A stretch of 64,000 bases of DNA, taken from NCBI RefSeq assembly GCF_001428305.1, contig NZ_LMRZ01000005.1, forward strand, positions 295,392 through 359,391, given 5' to 3'. Source of the DNA: Janibacter sp. Soil728. Its GTDB lineage: Bacteria; Actinomycetota; Actinomycetes; Actinomycetales; Dermatophilaceae. This document shows positions 8,054 to 18,215 of the stretch, piece after piece (the stretch's first letter is position 1; the number at the start of each line of letters is the position of its first letter). The position numbers were made by a program, and so were the translations under genes. The notes below the pieces were generated by a model, which ran no database searches, was not told the origin of the DNA, and worked only from the letters and a program-made list of their open reading frames with translations.

Positions 8054-9427
8054 GTGAGTGACGAGACCAACGCCCCGCGCCCTTCGGCGCCCTCGCCTGC
8101 GGCCCTGGCCCGCATGGCCCCCCGACCGCCTGCCACCCCCGCCCCCGAGGTGCCGGCGATCACGACGGACCACTCGGCATCGGCCGCTTTTGGTCGAGTG
8201 GACGAGGAGGGCAAGGTCTTCGTCCGTGAGGGCGAAGACGAACGCGAGGTCGGGTCCTACCCCGACGCCACGCCCGAGGAAGCCCTGCAGTACTTCGCCC
8301 GCAAGTACGACGAGCTCTTCGCCTCCGCGACCCTGCTGCGCCAGCGCCTCGACGTCCCGGATGTCTCCGCGAAGGAGATCGGCGACGGCCTGAAGAGCCT
8401 GCGTGAGCACGCCCAGGAACCCAATGTCGTCGGTGACCTGCCGGCCCTGGCCACCCTGATCACCGAGCTCGAGGAGGGGCTGGCCACCAAGCGCCAGACC
8501 GAGTCCGCTCAGCGCGCCGAGGCCAAGAAGGTGGCCAGCGCCGAGCGTGAGGCCATCGTGGCCGAGGCCGAGACCATTGCCGCGCAGCCCATCGAGAAGG
8601 TCCAGTGGAAGCAGTCCACGGCCCGCATGCGCGCCCTGCTCGACGAGTGGAAGACCCACCAGCGCGGCAAGGTCCGGTTGGACAAGGATGTCGAGAGCTC
8701 GCTGTGGCAGCGCTTCTCCAAGGCCCGCAATGGCTTCGACAAGGCGCGTCGTTCCCACTTCGCGCACCTCGAGGTCAGCCGCGGCGAGATCAAGGCCGTC
8801 AAGGAGGACCTGGTCGTGCAGGCCGAGCGTCTGTCGACGTCCACCGACTGGAACTCCACGGCCGGAGCCTTCAAGCGCCTCATGGACGACTGGCGCAGTG
8901 CCGGCCGCGCCGGACGCAACGACGACGACAAGCTGTGGGAGCGCTTCCGTACCGCCCAGGATGCCTTCTTCAACGCCAAGGACGCCGATGCGGCGGCCGA
9001 GGACGAGGCCCACAGAGGCAACCTCGAGGCCAAGGAGACCATCCTCGCGGAGGCACAGGCGCTGCTGCCGATCAAGGACCTCGAGAAGACCAAGGCTGCG
9101 CTGCGCGACATCCAGGACCGGTGGGAGGCCGCGGGCAAGGTGCCGCGTGCGGACATCGCTCGGATGGAGAAGGGCATGCAGAAGGTCGAGCAGTCCGTCC
9201 GCGACCTCGAGGACAAGAAGTGGTCCAACACCAACCCCGAGCTGTCGGCTCGCGCCTCGTCGATGGCCACCCAGCTGGAGTCCAAGGTGGCTGAGCTGCG
9301 CGAGGACGTCGAGGCCGCGGAGGCCAAGGGCGACACCTCCCGGGCGGCCAAGCTGCGCGAGCAGCTGGAGGCTCAGCAGGCCTGGCTCGACCAGGCACGC
9401 AAGGGCCTCGACGAGTTCGGCGGCTGA
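8054..9427 (+). CDS. DUF349 domain protein, long alpha-helical
   Basis: A 457-residue, highly charged, Ala/Glu/Lys-rich protein predicted almost wholly helical. It contains several DUF349 repeats, recognised by recurring W-x-EW/RW segments (RALLDEWKTHQRGKV, KRLMDDWRSAGRAGR, RDIQDRWEAAGKVPR), each followed by a helix with F or W near its end. The C-terminal about 80 residues look like a coiled coil (LESKVAELREDVEAAEAKGD). The start is GTG 8054 (VSDETN), 56 bp from the divergent hydrolase gene. Cellular role is not established from sequence. Confidence 0.85.
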   Translation: MSDETNAPRPSAPSPAALARMAPRPPATPAPEVPAITTDHSASAAFGRVDEEGKVFVREGEDEREVGSYPDATPEEALQYFARKYDELFASATLLRQRLDVPDVSAKEIGDGLKSLREHAQEPNVVGDLPALATLITELEEGLATKRQTESAQRAEAKKVASAEREAIVAEAETIAAQPIEKVQWKQSTARMRALLDEWKTHQRGKVRLDKDVESSLWQRFSKARNGFDKARRSHFAHLEVSRGEIKAVKEDLVVQAERLSTSTDWNSTAGAFKRLMDDWRSAGRAGRNDDDKLWERFRTAQDAFFNAKDADAAAEDEAHRGNLEAKETILAEAQALLPIKDLEKTKAALRDIQDRWEAAGKVPRADIARMEKGMQKVEQSVRDLEDKKWSNTNPELSARASSMATQLESKVAELREDVEAAEAKGDTSRAAKLREQLEAQQAWLDQARKGLDEFGG

Positions 9428-9446
9428 CGCTTCGGCCAACCACGCA

Positions 9447-9489
9447 CGGGAGCCCCGAGATCACGACAGCGTCGGTCCCGGGGCTCCCG
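9447..9489. terminator. Bidirectional terminator hairpin
   Basis: CGGGAGCCCCG (9447-9457) and CGGGGCTCCCG (9479-9489) form a perfect 11-bp stem with a 21-base loop, 20 bp after the DUF349 stop. It overlaps the last codons of the convergent HTTM gene, so it can serve both strands. There is no long T tract, as is common in high-GC actinobacteria. Confidence 0.8.
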
Positions 9490-10285
9490 TCATGAGTGGT
9501 CCGGGATCGTCCTGCCCGTATCGACGCAGACTCGGACGAGCCAGGAACAGCGGGTAGAGGGGCACACACGCGAGGGCGAAGGCCACCAGCTGGATAGTGC
9601 TGTCCGCCAGCAGCGTGAGGATGCTCAGGTGCAGGCCCATGCCGGCAACCACGGCGACCATCCGCAATCGGGGCACCCACAGGCCCACGGCCAGAAGCCC
9701 CATCTCGGTCACGATCGTCGCCACGGCCATGGGCTGGTAGACCCACTCTGGCAACGGATAGCGCATCCAGCCTGCGAGTGCGTCACCGGGCAGGAACATG
9801 TGGTTGATCTTGGACAGGCCAGCGAACAGGTAGAGCGCACTCAGCTGGGTCATCATCAGCAGCTGCGGCCACCAGGGGACCTCACGTCGCGGTCGGCCAC
9901 GGCTCACCAGACTGTAGGCCCGGTCAGAGCGAGCGAAGGCCAGATAGGCGATCAGAAGCACGACGATGACCTGATGGCTGCTGTACGTCTGCTGGTCCCA
10001 CAGGAGCACGGTCCCCATGGTCAGGGAGTAGGCAATGGCGGCTGCCGCGGTGCCAACCCCCAGGAGGATCGACACCGACGCGGTGACGCCCACGGCCAGA
10101 ACCACCTGCACTGCCACATGGGAGACCGACGGCACCCAGTCGGTGAGCGGCATCGCCAGCTTGCCCGCGGCCAGACCGCTGAGGAGGGCGTACATCTCCA
10201 AGGTGTTGATGAGTGCGGCTAGTGCCAGCCCGATGCGGGCGACCGCGACCGGACGTGGATCGACGTGCAGCGCAAGCCTCAGCAC
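9461..10285 (-). CDS. HTTM-domain integral membrane protein
   Basis: A 274-residue polytopic membrane protein resembling the HTTM (horizontally transferred transmembrane, vitamin K-dependent gamma-carboxylase-like) family. The N-terminus DPRPVAVARIGLALAALINTLEM matches the usual opening of actinobacterial HTTM proteins, and about six to seven hydrophobic segments follow. The region LMMTQLSALYLFAGLSKINH with the Lys-Ile-Asn-His end is the characteristic family signature. Its start overlaps the 103-residue gene upstream by 7 bp, so the two genes form a pair. Enzymatic activity is not assured; many members lack proven activity. Confidence 0.8.
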   Translation of the reverse strand: MLRLALHVDPRPVAVARIGLALAALINTLEMYALLSGLAAGKLAMPLTDWVPSVSHVAVQVVLAVGVTASVSILLGVGTAAAAIAYSLTMGTVLLWDQQTYSSHQVIVVLLIAYLAFARSDRAYSLVSRGRPRREVPWWPQLLMMTQLSALYLFAGLSKINHMFLPGDALAGWMRYPLPEWVYQPMAVATIVTEMGLLAVGLWVPRLRMVAVVAGMGLHLSILTLLADSTIQLVAFALACVPLYPLFLARPSLRRYGQDDPGPLMTGAPGPTLS

Positions 10286-10590
10286 CTCACGGTCCTCAAC
10301 CCATCAGGTCGCTCGACCGTCACCTGCGCGGCTCCCGGTATGGCGCACAGACGTTCTGGCAGTCGCCGGGTCCAGTCGATCTCGACCCGCGGTGAGACGG
10401 CGAAGACCTCCGCCGGGTCGTACTCCACGTCCTGCCCGTGCTCGTCCTCGACGGTCACGTCGAGACTGCCGAGCCCTGAGTACATCTGGAACCCCAGCCG
10501 CGTGGGCGGCTCGCTGGCGACCAGCGCGATGAGCGGCACACAGAATTGTGCAGCGATCACGCCCAGCACGACCCCCCGCGGCACTCCCAT
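10279..10590 (-). CDS. Small membrane-anchored protein paired with the HTTM gene
   Basis: A 103-residue protein with one N-terminal hydrophobic segment (VVLGVIAAQFCVPLIALVA, about residues 7-25) and a short soluble domain (VTVEDEHGQDVEYDPAEVF and following). Actinobacterial HTTM genes are often accompanied by such a small protein; the 7-bp overlap supports joint translation. The ATG at 10590 was chosen as the first Met that gives a signal/TM start; the frame further upstream is a shadow of rel. No function can be assigned. Confidence 0.65.
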   Translation of the reverse strand: MGVPRGVVLGVIAAQFCVPLIALVASEPPTRLGFQMYSGLGSLDVTVEDEHGQDVEYDPAEVFAVSPRVEIDWTRRLPERLCAIPGAAQVTVERPDGLRTVRC

Positions 10591-10684
10591 GGCGGGCAGC
10601 CTAGCGACGTTCCTGGCGCTTGGGCAGGGGCCGGATGAGCGGTCCTCGCCGACTCCCTCCCGCTTCTGCTCGAAGGGGGTGTGA

Positions 10685-12976
10685 TCAGCGCTTCTTGCCG
10701 TTCCCGCCGTTGATGCGGAAGCAGTCGAAGACCGACTCGATGCGCTTGACCTGCTGGATGACGTGACTGAGGTGGGCAACCTCGCCCATCTCGAAGGAGA
10801 AGCGCAGGATCGCCACCCGATCGCGGGAGGTCTGCACTGCGGCCGAGAGGATGTTGACCCCCGACTCGGAGAGCACGCGAGTGACATCGGAGAGCAGGCC
10901 GGCCCGATCGAGTGCTTCGACCTGGACCTGCACGAGGAAGACGCTCGTGCTGCTCGGTGCCCACTCCACCTCGATGAGCCGCTCGGACTCCTTCTTCAGC
11001 GAGGTGGCGTTGGGACACTTGACCCGGTGGACGGAGACGCCGTTGCCGCGGGTGATGAAGCCCATGATCTCGTCGCCCGGGACCGGGGTGCAGCACTTGG
11101 CGAGCTTGACCCACAGGTCGTCCATGCCCTTGACCACCACACCGGGGTCATTGGTGCTGCGGCTGCGGCCGATCGGACCGGGCACCGTTGCCTCAGCGAG
11201 GTCCTCGGTCGCGCCGTCCTGTCCCCCGGCAGCCGCGATGAGCCGCGAGACGACATGCTGCGCCGACACGTGCCCCTCACCGACCGCGGCGTAGAGACCG
11301 TCGACGTCCTGACGTCGTAGCTCACTCGCGACGGACGTGAGTGACTCCACGGTGACCAGGCGGTGCAGCGGCAGGTTCTGCTTGCGCACGACCTTGGCGA
11401 TGGCCTCCTTGCCGGAGTCGACCATCTCCTCACGACGTTCCTTGGTGAACCACTGCTTGATCTTGTTGCGCGCGCGGGCCGAGCGGACGAAGTTGAGCCA
11501 GTCGCGTGAGGGGCCCGCCCCCTCGGCCTTGGAGGTCAGGACCTCGACGGCATCGCCGTTCTCCAGCGGTGAGTCCAGTGGCACGAGCCGGCCGTTGACC
11601 CGGGCGCCGATGCATCGGTGCCCGACCTCCGTGTGCACCGCGTAGGCGAAGTCGACGGTGGTCGCCCCGGCAGGAAGGGCGATGACCTGCCCCTTGGGCG
11701 TGAAGGCATAGACCTCACGGGTGTTGATCTCGTAGCGCAAGGAGTCCAGGAACTCACTGGGGTCCGCGGTCTCCTTCTGCCAGTCGAGCAACTGGCGCAG
11801 CCACGCCATCTCCCCCGCCTGACCGTCGTCGACCCGGCCACCGTCCGGGTTGCCGCGGTCCTTGTACTTCCAGTGGGCCGCGACGCCGTACTCGGCCCGG
11901 CGGTGCATCTGGTGGGTACGGATCTGGATCTCGACGGGCTTGCCCTGCGGACCGATGACCGTCGTGTGCAGCGACTGGTACATGTTGAACTTCGGCAGCG
12001 AGATGTAGTCCTTGAACCGCCCCGGAAGGGGGTTCCACCGGGCATGCAGAGCACCCAGCGCCGCGTAGCAGTCCCGCACGGTGTCGACGAGGACTCGCAC
12101 GGCGACGAGGTCATAGATCTCGCCGAACTCCCGGCCGCCGACGATCATCTTCTGGTACACGGAGTAGTAGTGCTTGGGTCGCCCGGTGACCGTGGCCTTG
12201 ATCCGCGCCTCACGCAGATCCGTCACCACCTGGCTCTTGACCGTCGTCAGGTACTCCTCGCGAGCGGGGGCACGCTCGGCGACGAGCCGGACGATCTCCT
12301 CGTAGACCTTGGGGTAGAGCGTGGCGAAGGAGAGGTCCTCCAGCTCCCACTTGATGGTGTTCATCCCGAGGCGGTGGGCCAAGGGCGCGTAGATCTCCAG
12401 GGTCTCCTGGGCCTTGCGCTGCGCGGACGCCGCCGAGACATAGCGCCAGGTCCGCGCGTTGTGCAGCCGGTCGGCCAGCTTGATGACGAGCACGCGGATG
12501 TCGCGAGCCATCGCCACGATCATCTTGCGCACGGTCTCGGCCTGGGCGTTGTCGCCGTAGGTGACCTTGTCGAGCTTGGTGACGCCATCGACGAGCTTGG
12601 CGACCTCGGCGCCGAACTCCTCCTCGAGCTCATCGAGCGAGTAGTCGGTGTCCTCCACGGTGTCGTGGAGCAGCGCTGCCGCGAGAGTCACCGGGGTCAT
12701 GCCGAGCTCGGCGAGGATCGTGGTGACCGCCAGCGGGTGCGTGATGTACGGGTCACCGCTCTTGCGCCGTTGACCTTCGTGAGCCCGCTCGGCGACGTCG
12801 TAGGCGCGCTCGATGATCGACAGGTCGGACTTGGGATGGCTCTGTCGCACGATCTGGAGCAGGGGGTCGAGGACACCTGGGGTTGCCGCGCGACCACTGC
12901 CCAGCCGGGCCAAGGACGCACGGGCGAGCGAGCGGGGGGAGAACCCGCTGCCACTACCGGTGTTGCGCTCGCTCAT
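10685..12976 (-). CDS. rel: Bifunctional (p)ppGpp synthetase/hydrolase Rel
   Basis: Makes and degrades (p)ppGpp, controlling the stringent response. The 763-residue protein has the full long-RSH layout: HD hydrolase domain (H80 and HD at 104-105 in LLHDTVEDT, later [11 protein letters not shown]), synthetase domain with [13 protein letters not shown] and EIQIRT, TGS domain ([19 protein letters not shown]), a zinc-finger/CC region ([19 protein letters not shown]) and a C-terminal ACT domain. Hydrolase residues appear intact, so it is bifunctional. It follows apt with an 8-bp gap in the secD-secF-apt-rel order conserved in actinobacteria. Confidence 0.97.
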   Translation of the reverse strand: MSERNTGSGSGFSPRSLARASLARLGSGRAATPGVLDPLLQIVRQSHPKSDLSIIERAYDVAERAHEGQRRKSGDPYITHPLAVTTILAELGMTPVTLAAALLHDTVEDTDYSLDELEEEFGAEVAKLVDGVTKLDKVTYGDNAQAETVRKMIVAMARDIRVLVIKLADRLHNARTWRYVSAASAQRKAQETLEIYAPLAHRLGMNTIKWELEDLSFATLYPKVYEEIVRLVAERAPAREEYLTTVKSQVVTDLREARIKATVTGRPKHYYSVYQKMIVGGREFGEIYDLVAVRVLVDTVRDCYAALGALHARWNPLPGRFKDYISLPKFNMYQSLHTTVIGPQGKPVEIQIRTHQMHRRAEYGVAAHWKYKDRGNPDGGRVDDGQAGEMAWLRQLLDWQKETADPSEFLDSLRYEINTREVYAFTPKGQVIALPAGATTVDFAYAVHTEVGHRCIGARVNGRLVPLDSPLENGDAVEVLTSKAEGAGPSRDWLNFVRSARARNKIKQWFTKERREEMVDSGKEAIAKVVRKQNLPLHRLVTVESLTSVASELRRQDVDGLYAAVGEGHVSAQHVVSRLIAAAGGQDGATEDLAEATVPGPIGRSRSTNDPGVVVKGMDDLWVKLAKCCTPVPGDEIMGFITRGNGVSVHRVKCPNATSLKKESERLIEVEWAPSSTSVFLVQVQVEALDRAGLLSDVTRVLSESGVNILSAAVQTSRDRVAILRFSFEMGEVAHLSHVIQQVKRIESVFDCFRINGGNGKKR

Positions 12977-12985
12977 GAAGGGAGC

Positions 12986-13516
12986 CTAGACCGTGACCAG
13001 GCTCCGCACGGCACGACCTGCCAGAGCGTCTCGACCGGGCAGTGCCTCGATCTCCACGAGGATCTCGACGCCGGGCACCACCGCACCACAGGTCTCGAGC
13101 AAGATGCAGGCCGCAGCCGCGGTCCCGCCGGTCGCCAGGACGTCGTCCACGACGAGGACCCGGGTGCCGTCGGACACCGCATCCTCGTGGATCTCGATGC
13201 GTGCCGTGCCGTACTCCAGCGCGTAGTCGACACCCACGGTCGGGCCCGGCAGCTTGCCAGCCTTGCGGACAGGGATGAAGCCCAGTCCCATGTGCAGGGC
13301 GATGGCTGCACCGAAGATGAAGCCTCGCGCCTCGAGCCCAGCGATGGCATCGACCTTGCCCTGCCACGGCTGCGCGTGCGCACGTACGACCTCGGCAAAG
13401 AGCTCCGCATCCGCGATCAGCGGCGTGATGTCCTTGAAGCTGACACCGGGCTCGGGGAAGTCGGGCACATCGCGCAGCGCATCGAGGATGCGCTGCGCGA
13501 GGGAACTCGTGGTCAC
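12986..13516 (-). CDS. apt: Adenine phosphoribosyltransferase
   Basis: Salvages adenine to AMP using PRPP. The 176-residue product has the PRPP-binding motif VLVVDDVLATGGTAAA and the APT signatures FPEPGVSFKDITPLI and IAGLEARGFIFGAAIA. The GTG start overlaps the secF stop as GTGA (13513-13516). Placement between secF and rel is the standard actinobacterial arrangement and links purine salvage to the (p)ppGpp gene. Confidence 0.96.
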   Translation of the reverse strand: MTTSSLAQRILDALRDVPDFPEPGVSFKDITPLIADAELFAEVVRAHAQPWQGKVDAIAGLEARGFIFGAAIALHMGLGFIPVRKAGKLPGPTVGVDYALEYGTARIEIHEDAVSDGTRVLVVDDVLATGGTAAAACILLETCGAVVPGVEILVEIEALPGRDALAGRAVRSLVTV

Positions 13517-14736
13517 TCCTTGCCCCGACGGTTGCGCGGGGTCTTCTTCGGCTGATTGCGCGGGCCACCGGACTGCGCGTACTTGTGGACCTTGCGTCCG
13601 GTGAGGGTCTGCCCCTGCGCCTCCCCCGACACGTCACTCGCCGCGTCGACAGAGGAGGTTTCCGATCTGGCATCCCGGGGCTGTGCCGACGTCACCGTGC
13701 TGCTGCTGGCGGAGGCCTGGGCTCCCGCAGTGGCCAGAGCCGGTTCACGCGACTGGCGGGCTTGGTACTTCTCCGCATCCTTGGCCAGCTTGACGACCTC
13801 GGGGTCCTTGCGCCGCAGGTCCACCAGCAGAGGCGTGGCGATGAAGACGGACGAGAAGGCACCCACGGTCGTGCCGACGAAGAGGGCGAGTGACAGGTCG
13901 AGCAGGGTGCCCGGGCCGAGGACGGCGAAGCCGATGATCAGGACTGCCACAACGGGCAGGTTGGCGATCACCGTGGTGTTGATCGAGCGGACCAGGGTCT
14001 GGTTGACGGCCAGGTTGGCCGCCCGGTCGAAGCTCATCCGACGGTTGGCGAAGGAGGCTCGAGTGTTCTCCTTGACGTGGTCGAAGACCACGACGGTGTC
14101 GTAGAGCGAGTAGCCCAAGACGGTCAGGAACCCGATCATCGTTGCCGGCGACACCTCGAAGCCGGTCCAGCTGTAGATGCCGACGGTGATGAGCATGTCG
14201 TGCGCCAAGGCGATCATCGACGCCAGAGCCATCTTGAGGTTGCGGTAGTACAAAGCCATCATCGCCGTGGTCAGCACGATGAAGACGACGAGTGCACGCA
14301 GTGCCTGCTGGCTGACCGACTTACCCCATGAGGGGCCGATGAAGTTGGAGCTGACCTTGTTGTCCTGCACCTCGAAGGTCTTGGCCAGTGCGTCGGAGAC
14401 CTCGCGGCCCTCGTCGGCGCTCAGCTCCTCGGTCTGCACCCGCACGGTGCTGCCACCGAGCGTGGAGACATTGGCCGAGGAGCCTGCTCCGGCGATGTCC
14501 CGGACGGCCGCAGTGGCCCGCTCCTCGTAGTTGGCCGGCGCCGACTGCGTGGCGACCCGGAACTCGGACCCGCCGGTGAACTCGAGGCTGAGGTTGATCG
14601 GTCGCACGACGAAGCCCAGAGCGGCGATCGCCATGATGACCGCCGACCAGACGTACCACTTCTTCGACTGGCCGACGAAGTCGAACGATCGCCGTCCGGT
14701 GTAGAGGTCATTGCCCCAGTCCGCCATGCGGCTCAT
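13513..14736 (-). CDS. secF: Protein translocase subunit SecF
   Basis: RND-type accessory subunit that with SecD pulls exported proteins through SecYEG using the proton gradient. The 407-residue protein has a first TM (WSAVIMAIAALGFVV), an extracytoplasmic domain beginning NLSLEFTGGSEF, then five TMs including MIGFLTVLGYSLYDTVVVFDHVKEN and LVRSINTTVI, the SecF core motifs. A polar tail of about 80 residues (from roughly 330), rich in Ser/Ala and ending in basic residues, extends past the last TM. Its ATG overlaps the secD stop (14733-14736). Confidence 0.96.
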   Translation of the reverse strand: MSRMADWGNDLYTGRRSFDFVGQSKKWYVWSAVIMAIAALGFVVRPINLSLEFTGGSEFRVATQSAPANYEERATAAVRDIAGAGSSANVSTLGGSTVRVQTEELSADEGREVSDALAKTFEVQDNKVSSNFIGPSWGKSVSQQALRALVVFIVLTTAMMALYYRNLKMALASMIALAHDMLITVGIYSWTGFEVSPATMIGFLTVLGYSLYDTVVVFDHVKENTRASFANRRMSFDRAANLAVNQTLVRSINTTVIANLPVVAVLIIGFAVLGPGTLLDLSLALFVGTTVGAFSSVFIATPLLVDLRRKDPEVVKLAKDAEKYQARQSREPALATAGAQASASSSTVTSAQPRDARSETSSVDAASDVSGEAQGQTLTGRKVHKYAQSGGPRNQPKKTPRNRRGKE

Positions 14737-16646
14737 CGTGCGCCTCCCTCTACCGGCACCTGTGCCGGGTTGTCACGATCGGCCGGGCCGTCGATGTCGA
14801 AGTTGCCCCGGCCCTTGTAGCGCACCTTGGCCTGACGCAGCGTGTTGACGTCGAAGCCGGACCACGGGTGTCCGGAGGCGAAGAACTTGCCGCGCGCCAA
14901 GATGGTGAGCATCGGGTGGGTGAAGAGCCAGAAGATCGCGAGGTCGATGAGCGTGGTCAGGCCGAGAGTGAAGGCAAAGCCCCGCACACCGGAGCTGGCC
15001 AGGACGTAGAGGACGACCGCCGCCAGGAAGTTGACGCCGTCGGCGACGAGGATCGTGCCCTTGGCCCGGGCCCAACCTGCCTCGACTGCTGCGCGCAGGT
15101 TCCTCCCTTCGCGTAGCTCGTCCCTGACTCTCTCGAAGTACACGATGAAGCTGTCGGCGGTGACACCGATGGCGATGATCAGACCTGTCACCCCCGCCAT
15201 GTCGAGGCGATAGTTGTATCCCCACGCCAACAAGGCGATCGCCAGATACGTGATGGCGAAGGCGATGAGCATCGAGCCCACGACGACGATCGACAGCGCG
15301 CGGTACTGGACCATGGCGTAGCCGAAGACGATGAGCAGGCCGATGATGCCGGCGATGATGCCGTAGCGCAGCTGTTCCGAGCCCAGGGTCGGGCTGATCT
15401 CCTGACGCGTCTGCACGTCGAAGGACAGCGGAAGCGCGCCGAACTTCAGCGACTTCGCGAGGTTGCGGGCCTCGTCGATGGTGAAGCCGGAGATGCTCGC
15501 CTGGCCGCTGGGGATGGCCTCGTTGAAACCGGGGTCGATGAGGACCTGCGAGTCGAGGACCGCAGCCAGCGCGTTGTAGGAACCCGGGGGGTTGACCGGC
15601 GGCTGCAGGCTGGGCATCTGGACCATCTTCTTGGAGATGTCTCCGTACTCACCGCGACCCTTGCTCGTCAGCGTGAGCGAGATCTCCGGCTCGTTGGTCT
15701 GCTGGCCCTGCGGGCCGACGCGATACCCGGCCTCGGCGTTGGCGATCTCGGTACCGGCAACGACGACCGGGCCGAGGACGTACTTGATCGAGCCGTCCTG
15801 CTTGCAGGCGACGATCGCCTCACCCTCCTGCCCGGAAGGCGTCGGCTCGGGAGGCTTGGAGCAGTCGAGGTCCTGGAACTTCTGCCAGACCTTGGTGCTG
15901 ATGTTGTTGGGGTCCATCGGACCGGTCGGCTTGCCGGAGGGCTTCCAGCTCTGCTGGGCCGGGTCAGCGGGGGCCGTCGCCGAGGGCTTGGCCGACGCGT
16001 CCTTCGACGGGGAGGTCTTCGCGCTCTTGGGCGACGTGGTCTTCGACGGGCTCGGCTCGGCGGTACGGGCCTGGTCGCGGGACGCCGGGGTCTCGCTGCG
16101 ACTGGCGCTCGGCTGGGTCGTCTTGGACCCGCCGCTGGACGAGGCACCGTCGGACTTCTCTCCGCTCGAGGAGGGGCTGGAGGATCCGGACGTGCTGGTG
16201 TCCGAGGGCTGCGGCTGGAGCAGCGCAGGATCGCCGACGGCCGTTGCCAGCACGGGACGGAACTGCATCTGCGAGGACGCCGCGATGGCGTCCTCCTGCT
16301 CCTTGGTCGGTGTGCCCGGCATCGCGACCACGATGTTGGAGTTGCCCTGCGTGGTCACCTCGGCGCCGGTGGTGCCCTGCGAGTCGATGCGCTGCACGAT
16401 GATGTCGCGCGCCTCGGCCAGCTGTTCCTGGGAGACGCTGCCGCCACCGGTGACCCGGGGCTCGAGCACGATCTGGGTGCCGCCGGCCAGGTCCAGACCG
16501 AGCCGCGGGGCCCAGGTCGCGTCCTTCTTGACCACACCGAAGCCCAGCGCGCCGGTGAGCACGATGATCCCGGCGAAGAGCCAGACGAGGGTGCGCTTGG
16601 CGTGGTCCTTGCGCGCGGTGTCCTTGCTGCGTCGACGCTCAGCCAT
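14733..16646 (-). CDS. secD: Protein translocase subunit SecD with long low-complexity insert
   Basis: Partner of SecF in the SecDF motor. The 637-residue protein has TM1 (LVWLFAGIIVLTGALGFGVV), the GLDLAGGTQIVLEP motif at 50-63, a large extracytoplasmic region and five C-terminal TMs including AGVTGLIIAIGVTADSFIVYFERVRDE. Residues about 147-240 are an almost pure Ser/Thr/Pro/Lys/Ala stretch inside the first periplasmic domain, not part of the conserved fold and longer than in most SecD proteins. It ends 2 bp before the point where yajC lies upstream and overlaps secF by 4 bp. Confidence 0.95.
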   Translation of the reverse strand: MAERRRSKDTARKDHAKRTLVWLFAGIIVLTGALGFGVVKKDATWAPRLGLDLAGGTQIVLEPRVTGGGSVSQEQLAEARDIIVQRIDSQGTTGAEVTTQGNSNIVVAMPGTPTKEQEDAIAASSQMQFRPVLATAVGDPALLQPQPSDTSTSGSSSPSSSGEKSDGASSSGGSKTTQPSASRSETPASRDQARTAEPSPSKTTSPKSAKTSPSKDASAKPSATAPADPAQQSWKPSGKPTGPMDPNNISTKVWQKFQDLDCSKPPEPTPSGQEGEAIVACKQDGSIKYVLGPVVVAGTEIANAEAGYRVGPQGQQTNEPEISLTLTSKGRGEYGDISKKMVQMPSLQPPVNPPGSYNALAAVLDSQVLIDPGFNEAIPSGQASISGFTIDEARNLAKSLKFGALPLSFDVQTRQEISPTLGSEQLRYGIIAGIIGLLIVFGYAMVQYRALSIVVVGSMLIAFAITYLAIALLAWGYNYRLDMAGVTGLIIAIGVTADSFIVYFERVRDELREGRNLRAAVEAGWARAKGTILVADGVNFLAAVVLYVLASSGVRGFAFTLGLTTLIDLAIFWLFTHPMLTILARGKFFASGHPWSGFDVNTLRQAKVRYKGRGNFDIDGPADRDNPAQVPVEGGAR

Positions 16647-16647
16647 C

Positions 16648-16953
16648 TCAGTCCTGTCCGCCCTGCTCCGTGGTGGGCCCCGCAGTCGGGGCCTCGACCT
16701 TCATGCCGATGGCCCGACGGTCAAAGGTCAGCACGGTGCCCGGAGCCACCTCCAGCCGCGCGCGCTCATCGTCGAGCTCGATGATCCGTCCGAGGATGCC
16801 GGAGGTCGTGAAGACCTCGTCTCCTACCTGCAGCGAGGCCGCGAACTGCGCCATCGTGCGCTGCCGTCGTCGCGCAGACCAGAGCATGAAGCCGATGAGC
16901 ACGAGCGGGAGGAGCAGCAGGAGCAGGCTGGCGGTCTGCGAGCCTTGATTCAT
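16648..16953 (-). CDS. yajC: Preprotein translocase subunit YajC
   Basis: Small single-span membrane protein associated with SecDF. The 101-residue product has an N-terminal TM (LLLLLLPLVLIGFMLWSARRRQR) followed by the YajC core (GDEVFTTSGILGRIIELDDE, then VAPGTVLTFDRRAI). It is separated from secD by a single base and is the first gene of the yajC-secD-secF-apt-rel block. Confidence 0.95.
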   Translation of the reverse strand: MNQGSQTASLLLLLLPLVLIGFMLWSARRRQRTMAQFAASLQVGDEVFTTSGILGRIIELDDERARLEVAPGTVLTFDRRAIGMKVEAPTAGPTTEQGGQD

Positions 16954-17001
16954 GAGGGGGACTTCCTGAGTCGGGGCTGGTCGGTCGGGGGACGTCGCAG
17001 A

Positions 17002-17021
17002 GGCTCGGGTGGACCCGAGCC
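17002..17021. terminator. Hairpin between ruvB and yajC
   Basis: GGCTCGGG (17002-17009) and CCCGAGCC (17014-17021) form a perfect 8-bp stem with a 4-base loop in the 140-bp gap between the ruvB stop and the yajC start. It probably terminates the ruvCAB transcript; it could equally be in the yajC leader. No T tract is present. Confidence 0.55.
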
Positions 17022-17093
17022 AAGGGTCGAGTCTAGGTCAGACATCTCCGACGTCACCAACGGACACGACGGCCAGAAGGTTTCGTGTCTGCA

Positions 17094-18215
17094 TCAGCCG
17101 AAACGGCCACCATCCGACGCCTCAGGCAGCTGCAGGGGAGGCTGTACCCCCGGTGGCGGGGTGAGTCCGAGGTGCTCCCACGCCTGAGGCGTGGCGAGTC
17201 GGCCACGGGGGCTGCGCACGATGTAACCCTGCCGCACCAGGTACGGCTCGGCCACCGTCTCGACGGTGTCGGTCTCCTCCCCCACGGCCACGGCCAGGGT
17301 CGACAGCCCCACCGGTCCACCGGCGAATCGTCGACACATCGCCTCGAGCACAGCACGGTCCAGGCGGTCCAACCCCGCCTCGTCGACATCGAAGAGGGTC
17401 AGTGCCGACCGGGCGGCCGTCAGGTCGACCTCCCCCGTGCCGTGCACCTGGGCCCAGTCGCGCACACGTCGGAGCAACCGGTTGGCGATGCGTGGTGTGC
17501 CGCGTGAGCGCAGGGCGATCTCCGCCAGGGCGTCGGCATCAGCGGGGACGGACAGCAGGCGGGCGCTGCGTTGCAGGATTCGCTCGAGGTCGGCGACCTC
17601 GTAGAAGTCGAGGTGCCCGGTGAAGCCGAAGCGGTCGCGCAGGGGCGCCGGCAGCAGTCCCGCTCGGGTCGTCGCGCCGACGACGGTGAAGGGGGGCAGC
17701 TCCAGCGGGATGGCGGTCGCACCCGGGCCCTTGCCCACGATGACGTCGACACGGAAGTCCTCCATCGCGAGATAGAGCATCTCCTCTGCGGGCCGGGACA
17801 TGCGGTGGATCTCGTCGAGGAAGAGGACCTCGCCCTCGACGAGGGAGGACAGGACCGAGGCCAGGTCACCGGCGTGCTGGATGGCCGGTCCGGAGGTCAC
17901 GCGGATGGGTTGCTCGAGCTCGGCCGCGACGATCATGGCCAGCGTCGTCTTGCCGAGCCCGGGAGGACCCGAGAGCAGGACGTGGTCGGGTGGGGAGCCA
18001 CGGCGGCGGGCCGCCTCGAGGACGAGACCCAGCTGGTTGCGCACCTTGGTCTGGCCGGGGAACTCCGAGAGGCGCCGCGGTCGCAGCGCCGCCTCGACGG
18101 CCCCCTCGTCATCGCTCCCGCCCGCGTCGACGATGCGCGCCGTCGCGTCGAAGGAGCCATCTCCCTCCCGGGGGTCCTCGTCGGCCACCCGGATCTCTGA
18201 GCTGAAGCCGCTCAT
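17094..18215 (-). CDS. ruvB: Holliday junction ATP-dependent helicase RuvB
   Basis: AAA+ motor that drives branch migration with RuvA. The 373-residue protein shows Walker A ([16 protein letters not shown]), Walker B (LFLDEIHRM), sensor 1 ([19 protein letters not shown]), the Arg-finger region and the C-terminal winged helix ([20 protein letters not shown]). An N-terminal extension of about 40 acidic residues precedes the core and a Pro-rich tail of about 25 residues follows it. It overlaps ruvA by 4 bp in the ruvC-ruvA-ruvB operon. Confidence 0.97.
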   Translation of the reverse strand: MSGFSSEIRVADEDPREGDGSFDATARIVDAGGSDDEGAVEAALRPRRLSEFPGQTKVRNQLGLVLEAARRRGSPPDHVLLSGPPGLGKTTLAMIVAAELEQPIRVTSGPAIQHAGDLASVLSSLVEGEVLFLDEIHRMSRPAEEMLYLAMEDFRVDVIVGKGPGATAIPLELPPFTVVGATTRAGLLPAPLRDRFGFTGHLDFYEVADLERILQRSARLLSVPADADALAEIALRSRGTPRIANRLLRRVRDWAQVHGTGEVDLTAARSALTLFDVDEAGLDRLDRAVLEAMCRRFAGGPVGLSTLAVAVGEETDTVETVAEPYLVRQGYIVRSPRGRLATPQAWEHLGLTPPPGVQPPLQLPEASDGGRFG

